Source: Neptunomonas qingdaonensis
Lineage (GTDB): Bacteria; Pseudomonadota; Gammaproteobacteria; Pseudomonadales; Balneatricaceae
Direction of reading: 5' to 3'
Assembly: GCF_900113275.1 (NCBI RefSeq)
Contig: NZ_FOOU01000013.1
Span: 62,001 to 126,000 of the forward strand
DNA: 64,000 nt
Below, one piece after another: positions 16,635 through 25,359 of this stretch. Below the pieces are notes generated by a model. That model saw only the letters and a program-made list of their open reading frames with translations. It did not search any database and was not told where the DNA came from. Both the position numbers and the translations under genes were made by a program. How positions within the stretch are numbered: the stretch's first letter is position 1; every line of letters starts with the position of its first letter.

Positions 16635-16671
16635 ACTTGTCGTTTCTATTGACAGCATAGAGACGACAAGT
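16635..16671. repeat. Long hairpin after the DUF533 gene
   Basis: 15-base arms ACTTGTCGTTTCTAT and ATAGAGACGACAAGT pair with a single mismatch (G-T) around a 7-base loop. It lies 36 bases past the stop codon but without a T-run, so it may be a terminator or an mRNA-stabilising structure. Confidence 0.65.
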
Positions 16672-16818
16672 GCATTCCCCTCTATTTATTGAATAGCGTT
16701 TAGCACGACTGATTTTTAATACTTAAACATTATATAAAAAGGTTTTCTTATTTCAGTTTCGTTTCAGTAACGGGTTTTATAGTACACCCATCAACTTAAA
16801 CAACTGGAGTAACACACC

Positions 16819-17106
16819 ATGAAAACTTTAATTAACGCGGCCCTGATCACCTCTGCACTTTTCGCTTCACAGGCTTTTGCCGGTGGATTAAATGATTTTT
16901 CTGCACAATCGGTAGAACATAACTTAGCGTCAGGAGTGACTACACCAGCCCAAGGTTTCACAGCAGCTATTAGTCCACTGTCTGTCTTAGGTGCATCAAC
17001 TGAAGCACACTTTGCAAACACGACTCACATAACATCTATTGCCAATAGCACAGTCGCTAGCTTTGGCCTGGAAGCACCAGCAAATTCAACTGAAGTACTG
17101 TTATAA
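16819..17106 (+). CDS. Small secreted protein of unknown function
   Basis: A 95-residue protein with a clear Sec signal peptide (MKTLINAALITSALFASQAFA, cleavage after AFA, about residue 21). The 74-residue mature part is rich in Ser, Thr and Ala, has no Cys and contains two ANST copies (IANSTVASF and PANSTEVLL). GGAG precedes the start by about ten bases, and a strong terminator follows, so it is probably a real single-gene unit. I do not recognise a family. Confidence 0.7.
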   Translation: MKTLINAALITSALFASQAFAGGLNDFSAQSVEHNLASGVTTPAQGFTAAISPLSVLGASTEAHFANTTHITSIANSTVASFGLEAPANSTEVLL

Positions 17107-17123
17107 GTGCGATCGACACAAGA

Positions 17124-17155
17124 ATGGGAGACCCGGTCTCCCATAGTTTTAAATT
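17124..17155 (+). terminator. Terminator of the small secreted protein gene
   Basis: Arms ATGGGAGACC and GGTCTCCCAT around a single C, followed by TAGTTTTAAATTTTT. Confidence 0.85.
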
Positions 17156-17270
17156 TTTATGCTATTAAAGTGCTTCCGCTAAGATATTTCAAATAACAGA
17201 TAAACGCCTTCAAATTCAAACCTTCCTGGAAATATTCGAACACACAGGCAGTCTTAAAAAATGTATTATA

Positions 17271-17317
17271 TTGACATTTTAATATCTTTCTATTTTAATG
17301 CATCAAAAATACATCTA
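17271..17317 (+). promoter_or_regulatory. hmp promoter with NsrR-type operator
   Basis: TTGACA (17271-17276), a 17-base spacer and TTTAAT (17294-17299) form a sigma-70 promoter. Over the -10 and start region lie ATGCAT (17298) and ATACAT (17309), offset by 11 bases exactly as in the NsrR consensus AAGATGCAT-TTAAA-ATGCATCTT, with a CT after the second half. NsrR is the nitric-oxide-sensitive repressor of hmp in many proteobacteria, so NO induction is expected. Confidence 0.75.
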
Positions 17318-17332
17318 TAAGTGAGACTTTCT

Positions 17333-18544
17333 ATGCTGGCATCAAATATCGAGATCATTAAACAAACCGTACCTGTCATTCAAGAACGCGGAGAAGAGAT
17401 CACACAACATTTCTACCATCTGCTCTTTGAAGAAAACCCTGAACTCAAAGATGTATTCAATATGGCAAGCCAAAGCAACGGCCGCCAGCCAGCCTCCCTT
17501 GCTAACGCTATTTTAGGTTATGCCGCCAATATCGATCGTTTAGCAGCACTTGGGGATGCGGTCAACAACATTGCGACTAAGCATTTCAGTTTAGATATTC
17601 AACCAGAACAATATCCTATTGTTGGCAGAAACCTGTTAAAAGCCATTCGCGAAGTACTAGGAGCCGAGGTCGCTAGCGACGATGTGATCAATGCATGGGC
17701 AGAAGCGTACGGTCAACTGGCAAACATTCTCATTGGTGCAGAAAAAGCACTCTATGAGAATATGAAAAATACTGCTGGTGGCTGGTCAGGCTTTAAACCT
17801 TTCCGTGTCGTTAATAAGGTTCAACAAAGCAGCGAAATCACTTCTTTCTACTTAAAGCCTGTAGATGGCCAGCCTTTACCAAGCTATAAGCCGGGCCAAT
17901 ATCTCAGCTTAAAAATCAATGATGCGAGCCTGGCCAATACAGAACTGCGCCAATATAGCTTATCGGATTCACATAACAGCGACAGCTATCGGATATCTGT
18001 TAAACGTGAACCCGCACCACAACATGACATACCTGCAGGAGTCGCTTCTAATTTCCTTCATGATAACGTCAAGGTAGACGATACAATTTTAGTGCATGCA
18101 CCGGCGGGCAATTTTTATTTAGACGATTCAGATAAACCCGTTGTTCTCATCAGTGGCGGTGTCGGCGTCACACCAATGCTTAGCATGCTGAATGACTTAG
18201 TTCGTCAGCACTCACCACGCAAAATCACCTGGTTTCATGGCACTCGTAATCGCCAGACACACGCCTTTCGTGAGCATATCAATGCTCTCGATAACGACTT
18301 AGCTAACCTGACAAAAGTGGTTTTTTATGATGACGTAGCAGGTGCTACACAAGATACTGATTATAACCATGAAGGTTATATGACGGCGCAGCTCATAAAA
18401 GAAAATTGCCCACTGGATGCCGAGTTTTACTTCTGCGGACCGCTGCCTTTTATGCAAGCAATACACACGCTTCTACGCCAGTTAGGCGTAGCCGATGAGC
18501 AGCTGCATTATGAGATTTTCGGCCCAAGTGAAGCGCTAAATTAA
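17333..18544 (+). CDS. hmp: Flavohaemoprotein, nitric oxide dioxygenase
   Basis: Hmp oxidises NO to nitrate with O2 and NAD(P)H and protects against nitrosative stress. The N-terminal globin domain (1-140) has distal Y28 and Q52 and proximal H84 (ATKHFSLDIQPEQYPIVG). The FAD-binding domain (about 150-255) contains RQYSLSD, and the NAD-binding domain (about 265-403) contains ISGGVGVTPMLSML and FYFCGPLPFM. Length 403 matches the family. The inner ATG (MLASNIEIIK) is preferred to a GTG 12 bases upstream. The promoter carries an NsrR-like site. In a nitrate-respiring cell it would handle NO leaking from nitrite reduction. Confidence 0.95.
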   Translation: MLASNIEIIKQTVPVIQERGEEITQHFYHLLFEENPELKDVFNMASQSNGRQPASLANAILGYAANIDRLAALGDAVNNIATKHFSLDIQPEQYPIVGRNLLKAIREVLGAEVASDDVINAWAEAYGQLANILIGAEKALYENMKNTAGGWSGFKPFRVVNKVQQSSEITSFYLKPVDGQPLPSYKPGQYLSLKINDASLANTELRQYSLSDSHNSDSYRISVKREPAPQHDIPAGVASNFLHDNVKVDDTILVHAPAGNFYLDDSDKPVVLISGGVGVTPMLSMLNDLVRQHSPRKITWFHGTRNRQTHAFREHINALDNDLANLTKVVFYDDVAGATQDTDYNHEGYMTAQLIKENCPLDAEFYFCGPLPFMQAIHTLLRQLGVADEQLHYEIFGPSEALN

Positions 18545-18724
18545 TTTACGCATAGCCTTGAAAGGCCCGATATGATCACCATAAAGGGCCTAAATAAACA
18601 CGGCGTAAATAACTGAGGTATGTCCTATTGAAACAGCAAAACCTGATTAAATATTCTCTTCAATAAGCTAATAATGAACTAAAATCCTCTTCCCACATCC
18701 TGACACTGAAATCAGCTTCATATT

Positions 18725-19435
18725 ATGAATAAGAGTCTCATCACCAACCTTATTGCCATTGTTCTCGTCATCGCCGGTTTCCTCTCGCCAGTCTATGCAG
18801 ACGTATTATTATCCATCGGTTTATTTGCACTCTCTGGTGCAATCACAAATTGGCTGGCGATTCATATGCTCTTTGAGAGAGTGCCACTCCTGTATGGATC
18901 AGGTGTTATTCCAAATCAATTCGAAGATTTTAAAAGCGGCATTAAAAACATCATCATGTTGCAATTCTTCACCACGGATAACATTAAACGCTTCATTCAA
19001 TCGGAAGAAGAGTCTGCCAAAAAGACCTTAGACCTCACGCCCGTTTTAGATGCTGTCGATTACGACAATATCTTTCAAAAGCTGATCGATGCCATTAATG
19101 CCTCTTCTCTTGGCGCCATGCTTAAAATGGTGGGCGGTGCAGAAGCTCTTGAACCATTACGCCAGCCCGTGTCAGAGAAAATGCGAGCTGCATTACAAGA
19201 AATAGCCCAAAGCGAACGCTTTCAGGCCGCTATTCACAAAAGTCTCAGTACAGAAAAATTGAGCGCTGATATTAGTGTCCATATTGAGAAAATAGTCGAC
19301 GCCCGCCTTAACGAATTAACACCGGACATGGTGAAGAATATTATTCAACACATGATCAAAAAACATCTTGGCTGGCTGGTCGTATGGGGAGGAGTATTTG
19401 GCGGACTAATTGGCCTAATAGCGAGTTATATATAA
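18725..19435 (+). CDS. DUF445 family membrane protein
   Basis: The 236-residue protein has two N-terminal hydrophobic segments followed by GAITNWLAIHMLFERVP and GVIPNQFEDFKSGI, the DUF445 signature. A long amphipathic region follows, and a C-terminal transmembrane helix (WLVVWGGVFGGLIGLIASYI). The DUF445 group (YheB/YjiN-like) is of unknown function. No clear ribosome site is seen, and a short hairpin (AGGCCC/GGGCCT, 18563-18591) after hmp separates it from that gene. Confidence 0.85.
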   Translation: MNKSLITNLIAIVLVIAGFLSPVYADVLLSIGLFALSGAITNWLAIHMLFERVPLLYGSGVIPNQFEDFKSGIKNIIMLQFFTTDNIKRFIQSEEESAKKTLDLTPVLDAVDYDNIFQKLIDAINASSLGAMLKMVGGAEALEPLRQPVSEKMRAALQEIAQSERFQAAIHKSLSTEKLSADISVHIEKIVDARLNELTPDMVKNIIQHMIKKHLGWLVVWGGVFGGLIGLIASYI

Positions 19436-19521
19436 TGTGAAGAGCGAAGGTAAAGAGTTTATTTCTATTGAGATTAGCCCATTGTCACAGTGATTTATAC
19501 ACTATGATTTTTCGATAACCA

Positions 19522-20070
19522 TTATTTGCCTGAGACAGCATCGGGTATATCAATCAAAAAATCTGTCACACCTATATCGAGTCCTTTCCGATAAAGTAAA
19601 GCACTAAGCTGACCACGATGATGTGTCTGATGATTAAAAAAATGTGATAACAACTCGGCAAAATTCCGGCTACTCACCACACCTTTACTGTTGGTATAGG
19701 TAAGGTCACGATCAAGATCTTCTTGCAAAACCTCATTCGACAACCACTCCTGAATTATTCCATCCAGATCCTTTCGGACGATCCAGCACGCATCTAAAGT
19801 ATCATATAACTGCTCATCTAAGGCCGATGGTTTAGGGTATACATTTAGGCCTGTTAAAGATTGGTAACGTAGCGAATGCTTTGCAAACCGTGACAGCCAG
19901 AGTAAATCTGCGACGAGCAAATGATTCAGCGACCCTAGAATAGACTTAAAAAACGCACCCAGATCTTCTTCAAGTTCTGCTGCAGTTAAACCGGTTGAAG
20001 CCCGATAGACCTGCACATTCAGGCGCTGATTATAGGTCGCCATAAGTTGAAAATGATGACAACAATTCAT
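19522..20070 (-). CDS. DinB family protein
   Basis: The DinB/YfiT four-helix bundle binds a metal with three His and is related to thiol-transferases. The sequence shows HFQLMATYNQRLN, SLNHLLVADLLWLSRF with the first His, and FFNHQTHHRGQLSALLYRKG with the other two. The 182-residue length is normal. AGGA seven bases before the first ATG supports the start. The reaction is unknown; relatives use bacillithiol or mycothiol, which this lineage lacks. A DUF1338 gene lies 120 bases upstream on the same strand. Confidence 0.88.
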   Translation of the reverse strand: MNCCHHFQLMATYNQRLNVQVYRASTGLTAAELEEDLGAFFKSILGSLNHLLVADLLWLSRFAKHSLRYQSLTGLNVYPKPSALDEQLYDTLDACWIVRKDLDGIIQEWLSNEVLQEDLDRDLTYTNSKGVVSSRNFAELLSHFFNHQTHHRGQLSALLYRKGLDIGVTDFLIDIPDAVSGK

Positions 20071-20190
20071 TGGGTTATCCTGCCCCTCGGTTTAGCTTAA
20101 ACGGTTATATCTATCTCCTTAAACGCATATCTCTGCTCTCAACATAGCATAAGAAAAACGAAGCCGACCCTCAAGAAAGGGAGAAGGATA

Positions 20191-20985
20191 CTAACCATTA
20201 GTTGACTCAAAAATTTTGTCAGCATTTGCTTCAATAAAACCCTGATAGACAACACCCTGAGCATCCGCATGGCGCTTAGCAAATTCGTAGAAGCAGGTGG
20301 GGATTTCATGCTGATCACCAGCAGAAAACTCAAAAATCTGGCGATCCGCCATGGTTGAAGCTTGCTCTAAGAGAGACTCAGGTGTGCCTTTAATTTCGCC
20401 GCCCACCGTATTCACTTTATATCCGGCAGCCTTGACCCGATCCAATACTTCATGAATAGCATCGGTAGTGGTAAGGTGGTTAATACTGACCGTAAAGTGA
20501 TTAACCCGTACACCTATAGCCAGCAACCAGGCGCCATATTCACTTTCAGCCATTAGCGTACTGTAATCGTCCCAGCTAGGCATAGCCCAGTGCCGACCAG
20601 ACCAAAACACAGATTGATGCAGCGATTGCTCTGTTATTTCGGCCGTGTATTTTCCGATAATTTTCTGCGCCGAATCACTAAGCTGATCCACCAGCAATTC
20701 AGAACAGAAGATTTTAGGCAGCAGCGGATTCGAATGGATATAGCTGTGAGCACGTAATTTCTTGGCATTGAACTCGTAGCTATCTTGGCGCTCATATCCC
20801 ATCGCTAAAATCAGAGGCTCAAGCAGATCGAGCCGTAGCGGCGTATTGGCAAACGTACGAAAAGCCACATGATCATTAATCACTTCACCATCAGTGACAA
20901 CAAACAGATCATGAATTTTCTGAGCCTGCGGAGCGATACTGACATAGTCGGTCCACAATTCATTAAAAAAGGCTTCAGCTTGCAT
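20191..20985 (-). CDS. DUF1338 (HglS/YdcJ-like) putative non-haem iron dioxygenase
   Basis: DUF1338 proteins are Fe(II)-dependent enzymes; the characterised member HglS converts 2-oxoadipate to 2-hydroxyglutarate in lysine catabolism. Likely metal ligands are the His in INDHVAFRTF, the His in RVNHFTVSIN and a Glu in QIFEFSAGD or CFYEFAKR. The protein is 264 residues, shorter than HglS (about 460), so it belongs to the compact subgroup and its substrate may differ. The ATG at MQAEAFFNELW has GGAG seven bases upstream and replaces a longer frame. Downstream DinB may share the transcript. Confidence 0.82.
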   Translation of the reverse strand: MQAEAFFNELWTDYVSIAPQAQKIHDLFVVTDGEVINDHVAFRTFANTPLRLDLLEPLILAMGYERQDSYEFNAKKLRAHSYIHSNPLLPKIFCSELLVDQLSDSAQKIIGKYTAEITEQSLHQSVFWSGRHWAMPSWDDYSTLMAESEYGAWLLAIGVRVNHFTVSINHLTTTDAIHEVLDRVKAAGYKVNTVGGEIKGTPESLLEQASTMADRQIFEFSAGDQHEIPTCFYEFAKRHADAQGVVYQGFIEANADKIFESTNG

Positions 20986-21243
20986 AGTGCGCTCCAAAAT
21001 CAGGATTATTTTTTCGTAAGTTTGACCTTGAAAGGGCCGCAGAGCAAACAATAAAACTTACCACCAAGAACAAGTTTTTTAAGCAAAAGAATTAAGCTTT
21101 CATTACCACTGTAACAACAAGTAGCAGAGACACTTCTATGACCGCAGGAACACTGCAGCGCAATCTCAAGGATACAAGTGCAAGCTATCAGCAACGCAAA
21201 GACCGATTGCGTTGTGATAACAGATGGAGCTTACTTGAGCTCG

Positions 21244-21735
21244 TCAGACAACTGTACTTTCATCTTTCTCCGTTTCTATCAACTTCAACATTGCGATTTT
21301 AACCTGATCCTGACTCGGAAAGTCGTGATACTCAACCGCCCCGTCGGCACCTTCCTTATAGATTTTTTTAAGTTCCCCGGCTCTCATTGAGCGTATACCT
21401 TTTGGGCCGACTTTTGCTGAACTCAGAAAATCCAAGGGAATAATGACACCGCCAAGCTCAGTTGGTAATTGCAATTTACCAACCCCTATCTGACGCACAA
21501 TGAGTGATCCGCCATCCATCAGTGCTTCTAAAAAGGCCATTCGATAACGCTCAAAGTCATTCTCATTGCCGTTTACCGGTCCTTGTTCACCGCAACGGTT
21601 TACTTCACCACTGTCAGAAACATAAAAGCGTTCCTGTTGGCTTCCAAAACTAATAATGATGACTTTATCGCCATCAAGTGACATCAAGGCACCGTCTAGA
21701 TATGCGGTACTTTTTTGAAAATTTTCTGTATTCAC
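21244..21735 (-). CDS. Unrecognised soluble protein
   Basis: A protein of about 163 residues with no signal peptide or membrane segment. It has short beta-rich runs (GDKVIIISFGSQQERFYVSD; GKLQLPTELGGVIIPLDFL) and a charged helical C-terminus (QVKIAMLKLIETEKDES). GTG is preferred as start because GGAG stands five bases before it; the ATG 15 bases upstream has no ribosome site. No operon partner. Function unknown. Confidence 0.6.
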   Translation of the reverse strand: MNTENFQKSTAYLDGALMSLDGDKVIIISFGSQQERFYVSDSGEVNRCGEQGPVNGNENDFERYRMAFLEALMDGGSLIVRQIGVGKLQLPTELGGVIIPLDFLSSAKVGPKGIRSMRAGELKKIYKEGADGAVEYHDFPSQDQVKIAMLKLIETEKDESTVV

Positions 21736-21984
21736 AAAAACTCCAGGCATAGTGGGTGTGTTAATTAGGTGACTAGTCTGTACTCGTCATGATAAGCATA
21801 TCGGCTTAAGGCGTTGCTTCTTTAAGGAAGGCTGAAAAGATCTGAAGACCTGGCTGGGCTTATTAACAGCTGAACTTTTTACCAGATAAACCTTGTACCA
21901 GCTAAACTTGGCCGTTCATCAGGTGGCTTTAAAAGTAACTAAAGCAATGTCTGCTTCAAGGAGTTGTAGAAAATATGAGTGGCA

Positions 21985-22050
21985 ACATGCTGTAATGAAC
22001 ATTAAGGAAGCAGCATGCTGAAATGAACATTAAGGAAGCAGCATGCTGAA
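21985..22050. repeat. 28-bp tandem repeat
   Basis: Two full units (21985-22012 and 22013-22040) that start ACATGCTG or GCATGCTG and end AAGGAAGCA, then a 10-base third copy. They lie just past the lysR stop codon. The remainder of 21736-22071 shows no gene or RNA signal. Confidence 0.85.
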
Positions 22051-22071
22051 ACGCAGCTGGGGGTCAAAAGC

Positions 22072-23004
22072 TCAAAAACCGGCAAAGCGCTCATCGCCTT
22101 TGAGTGTATTGAATAACCATTTTTTGAACGCTAACGTCAGCGTATCCTGCTGACGCTCTTCTCCTACCACCAGCCAATAACCTGGCAATAGTGCCGGATT
22201 AAGCACACTCACGGGCGTTTTCCATAATGGCATTATCAATCGTCCTTGATGACAAGCCTGAAGTGCTAATGCATCAGAAATCAGCGCAACACCCAATCCT
22301 TTTTCTGTTGCTTCCACTTGGCTCGCCTGACTATCCAGTACGAGCGCTTGCTGATCTAAGAGCAGATCCAGGTTTAATGTATTGGAAAGTTGCTGCCACA
22401 ATGAAACTGATAGCTGAGTACACAAAAGACGATGATGTTTAAGATCTTGGGACGTGTTTAAGGTTTTTATATCGTTCAATAACGATGGTGCACACACTAA
22501 GCGTTTATCATCTTTGAGCAACAACTGTTTAGCACTGCTCGGCCATTGTCCCCAGCCCCACTGGATAGCACAATCCAGACGCTGGTCTGAAAAATCAGGA
22601 AAACCCACGGCTGTAGTGATCTTTATATCGATTTCAGGATGTAACTGTTCAAATTGATCCAGTACAGGTAGTAAACGATGCACAGCAAACCAGGGTGATG
22701 CATTAATACGGAATTGACGCCGTTGCTGGCACGCCTGCGCTTCACGAATGCCCTGTTCTAAGAGTTGCAAACTACGCTCAGTATATTCATACAAGCGCTC
22801 ACCAGCAGGCGTAAGCCCAACACCTGCAGGAAAACGCTGAAACAAAGTGATGCTCAGTGCCTCTTCCAAAGAACGTATCTGCAAGCTCACTGCCTGCGAA
22901 GTAACGCACAACTCATCTGCCGCTTTCTTAAAGCTTTTAAGCCGCGCTACCACACGAAAGATATTAAGGCTTTTTAATGGTAAACGTCCCAAAAGAGTCG
23001 CCAA
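22072..23004 (-). CDS. LysR-family transcriptional regulator (GcvA-like)
   Basis: A winged HTH (about residues 10-68: LNIFRVVARLKSFKKAADEL, CVTSQAVSLQIRSLEEAL) is followed by a periplasmic-binding-protein-like effector domain. The order and spacing RLPLKSLNIF and VTSQAVSLQIRSLE resemble the GcvA subgroup. The start is a TTG with GGGGA upstream. It is the last gene of the moaA-dnr-moaB-moeA-CBS unit, 11 bases after the CBS gene, so it is probably co-transcribed. The target and ligand are unknown. Confidence 0.9.
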   Translation of the reverse strand: MATLLGRLPLKSLNIFRVVARLKSFKKAADELCVTSQAVSLQIRSLEEALSITLFQRFPAGVGLTPAGERLYEYTERSLQLLEQGIREAQACQQRRQFRINASPWFAVHRLLPVLDQFEQLHPEIDIKITTAVGFPDFSDQRLDCAIQWGWGQWPSSAKQLLLKDDKRLVCAPSLLNDIKTLNTSQDLKHHRLLCTQLSVSLWQQLSNTLNLDLLLDQQALVLDSQASQVEATEKGLGVALISDALALQACHQGRLIMPLWKTPVSVLNPALLPGYWLVVGEERQQDTLTLAFKKWLFNTLKGDERFAGF

Positions 23005-23015
23005 TGTATCCCCTG

Positions 23016-23486
23016 CTATACCCGATTCAGTATATCAAGAGTAGATAATACACCATTGAGTTCATTATCTGAGGTAACAAAAACACGATGGATCTTATTT
23101 TTACACATCAACGCTGCCACTTTTGTTAATGGCGTAGATGCATCAACAGAAACAACCTGCGGCGTCATAATTTCGCTGACCTGATGCTGCGTATGTACAT
23201 CCCCGCCCACCAAACCTAACTGCTCAGGTGAAGCGCCGTCCATATTATTGTAGTAATACTGCGTAGATGGGTTTTCATTTATCGAGTGGGCACTGCTATC
23301 AAATTTTAAGATATCGCTAAGACTGACAACACCGACTAAATTACCGCTCTCGCCCATCACTGGCGCACCGTTAATTTTATGCTGATCAAAAAATTCAATT
23401 AATTGTTTTAATGACCAGTACTGTGGCACGGTCAGTACGGAAGGAGACATCACTTCACCCGCCGTTAACATCGTTAAAGTGCTCAT
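23016..23486 (-). CDS. CBS-domain pair protein
   Basis: Two CBS motifs (about residues 9-62: VMSPSVLTVPQYWSLKQL, GVVSLSDIL; and about 103-155: IMTPQVVSVDASTPLTKV, IHRVFVTSDNELNGVLSTLDIL) form a Bateman module, which usually binds adenine nucleotides. There is no catalytic domain. About 40 residues join the repeats, including a Tyr/Asn-rich segment. It lies 28 bases after moeA and 11 before lysR, so a regulatory role around molybdenum cofactor or nitrate metabolism is possible but unproven. Confidence 0.88.
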   Translation of the reverse strand: MSTLTMLTAGEVMSPSVLTVPQYWSLKQLIEFFDQHKINGAPVMGESGNLVGVVSLSDILKFDSSAHSINENPSTQYYYNNMDGASPEQLGLVGGDVHTQHQVSEIMTPQVVSVDASTPLTKVAALMCKNKIHRVFVTSDNELNGVLSTLDILNRV

Positions 23487-23514
23487 TGTTATCCCTATTT
23501 ATGAAAAAATTCAG

Positions 23515-24744
23515 CTACACCGCTCCTAGCTCTGCGAACGGAATAAAGTCTAAAAGATCACCTTTTGTTACCGGGGTCTGCTCCGGCACCACTAACAACC
23601 CATCAGCCATAACCGCTGAACTCAAAACTCCTGAACTTTGGCTATGGGCCGGTGCTGCAAATAATTTACCATCTTCGTTGGTAACGGTGACGCGTAAAAA
23701 TTCTTTTCTGGAAATGGCTTTAGTACGATCAAAACCGGCATGTACCTGATATTGACGCGGCTGCAGATTGCGAGCACCTTGCATTTTTAACAGATACGGA
23801 CGCGCCAGCATCAAAAAGGTTACCAACACAGCCGAGGGGTTACCTGGCAAGCCAATAAACGGCGTACCTTTCACTTCGCCAAACGCAAGCGGTTTGCCCG
23901 GTTTGATCGCCAACCGCCACAAGCTCAATGAGCCCAATGCCTCGACTGCCGATTTGACATGGTCTTCTTCGCCGACTGATACGCCACCGCTGCTGAGAAT
24001 AAGATCGGCTTTACCTGCCGCTTTTGCCAGCGCCTGTTGCGTCGCTTCAGGGGTATCTTTGACAATGCCGGGTGTCCAGACATCACAACCCAGTCGTGAC
24101 AGTAATCCCGATAGCGTAAAAAAATTAGAGTTGTAAATTTTTCCCTGAGGACACGGCATACCTAGCATCACCAGCTCATCACCGGTATTTAACACCGCCA
24201 CACGTAAGCGACGATAAACCGAAACATCTGCGACGCCCACTGAAGCCAGTACACCCAGATGCTGAGGAGCCAGTACCGTACCTTGCATGATCACCTGATC
24301 ACCAATGCTGATGTCCTGCCCCGCCCGGCGAATGTGATCACCTTTGCATGGCTTCCCGACAAAGCGCACCCCTTCACCTTCCAGTCGGGCTTCTTCCTGC
24401 ATGATCACAGTATCAGCACCCTCAGGAATTTCTGATCCTGTAAATAAACGTACCGCTGTGCCCTGCGTAAAAGCAGTCGCTTGATGACCCGCGGCCACCC
24501 GTTGTGATATCTGAAAAACTTTCCCTTCGGCCAGGTCCTTATAACTAACCGCATAGCCATCCATTGCGCTGTTATCCGCCGGAGGTACAGCCAGTGTCGA
24601 CAGCACATTTCTGGCAAGCACTCTGCCAAGCGCATCCTGCAACTCAACCACTTCAGTTTCCTGTACGCTGCTGGCCGCATTTACCAATTGCGCTAAACCG
24701 CTTTCGAAAGGCTGTAATTTTCCTGAATCACAAGAGCAACTCAT
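23515..24744 (-). CDS. moeA: Molybdopterin molybdenumtransferase MoeA
   Basis: MoeA inserts molybdate into adenylylated molybdopterin, the last general step of Moco synthesis. The 409-residue protein has the signatures PPADNSAMDGYAV, GSEIPEGADTVIMQEE and ILSSGGVSVGEEDHVK, as well as GLPGNPSAVLVTFLM. The start overlaps the moaB stop by four bases (translational coupling). The gene is part of a Moco operon that includes the Dnr-type regulator, consistent with supply of cofactor to the nitrate reductase encoded 9 kb away. Confidence 0.95.
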   Translation of the reverse strand: MSCSCDSGKLQPFESGLAQLVNAASSVQETEVVELQDALGRVLARNVLSTLAVPPADNSAMDGYAVSYKDLAEGKVFQISQRVAAGHQATAFTQGTAVRLFTGSEIPEGADTVIMQEEARLEGEGVRFVGKPCKGDHIRRAGQDISIGDQVIMQGTVLAPQHLGVLASVGVADVSVYRRLRVAVLNTGDELVMLGMPCPQGKIYNSNFFTLSGLLSRLGCDVWTPGIVKDTPEATQQALAKAAGKADLILSSGGVSVGEEDHVKSAVEALGSLSLWRLAIKPGKPLAFGEVKGTPFIGLPGNPSAVLVTFLMLARPYLLKMQGARNLQPRQYQVHAGFDRTKAISRKEFLRVTVTNEDGKLFAAPAHSQSSGVLSSAVMADGLLVVPEQTPVTKGDLLDFIPFAELGAV

Positions 24745-25289
24745 GAGCGCTCCCCGCAGGCTGTTTGTGCATGCGGCAACACCATCTCAACGAAGTTACA
24801 CGGGCGATGACGAGCATCCAACTGTTCTTCAATAATCCGCGTCCAGGCTGTTTTACACGCTTTGGGAGATCCCGGCATACAAAAAATCACTTTACGGTTG
24901 GCAATACCAGCCACCGCACGCGACTGAATCGTTGAAGTACCGATCTCTTCATAAGACAAAGTGCGAAACAGCTCACCGTATCCTTCAACGTGTTTATCAA
25001 ATAATGGTGTGAGCGCTTCGGGGGTACTATCGCGGGTGGTAAAACCGGTGCCGCCGGTCACTAAGATAATTTGCGTGGTGTCACAGGCAATCCAGTTGGA
25101 TACGGCGGCGCGCAGCTGATAAATATCATCTTTAACAATTTTACGTTCGATACAGCAATGGCCAGTTGCCGTTAACAAAGATTCTAAGGTATCGCCTGAG
25201 GTATCTGTTTCAGGGGTTCTGGTATCAGATACAGTTAATACTGCAATATTGAGAGGCCGGAAAACCACCCCTTCTTTAGCATGTCCCAT
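24741..25289 (-). CDS. moaB: MoaB/Mog-type molybdopterin adenylyltransferase
   Basis: MoaB/Mog proteins adenylylate molybdopterin before metal insertion by MoeA. Characteristic segments are NIAVLTVSDTR, ILVTGGTGFTTRDSTPEA and CMPGSPKACKTAW. The 182-residue length fits. The ATG at MGHAKEGVVF has GGAG eight bases upstream; the longer frame would start at GTG with no site. It overlaps moeA by four bases. MoaB and Mog are hard to separate by eye; the family-typical short N-terminus favours MoaB. Confidence 0.92.
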   Translation of the reverse strand: MGHAKEGVVFRPLNIAVLTVSDTRTPETDTSGDTLESLLTATGHCCIERKIVKDDIYQLRAAVSNWIACDTTQIILVTGGTGFTTRDSTPEALTPLFDKHVEGYGELFRTLSYEEIGTSTIQSRAVAGIANRKVIFCMPGSPKACKTAWTRIIEEQLDARHRPCNFVEMVLPHAQTACGERS

Positions 25290-25359
25290 CTGTTTTCTCC
25301 ACTGTATGACGGCTGCCAGCCACTCGCTCACTATGCTCTACCTATAACGCATAGTGGCT

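Noticed and set aside
21985-22050. CRISPR-like 28-bp repeats
   Set aside because: Units are directly adjacent with no spacers and no cas genes are nearby.
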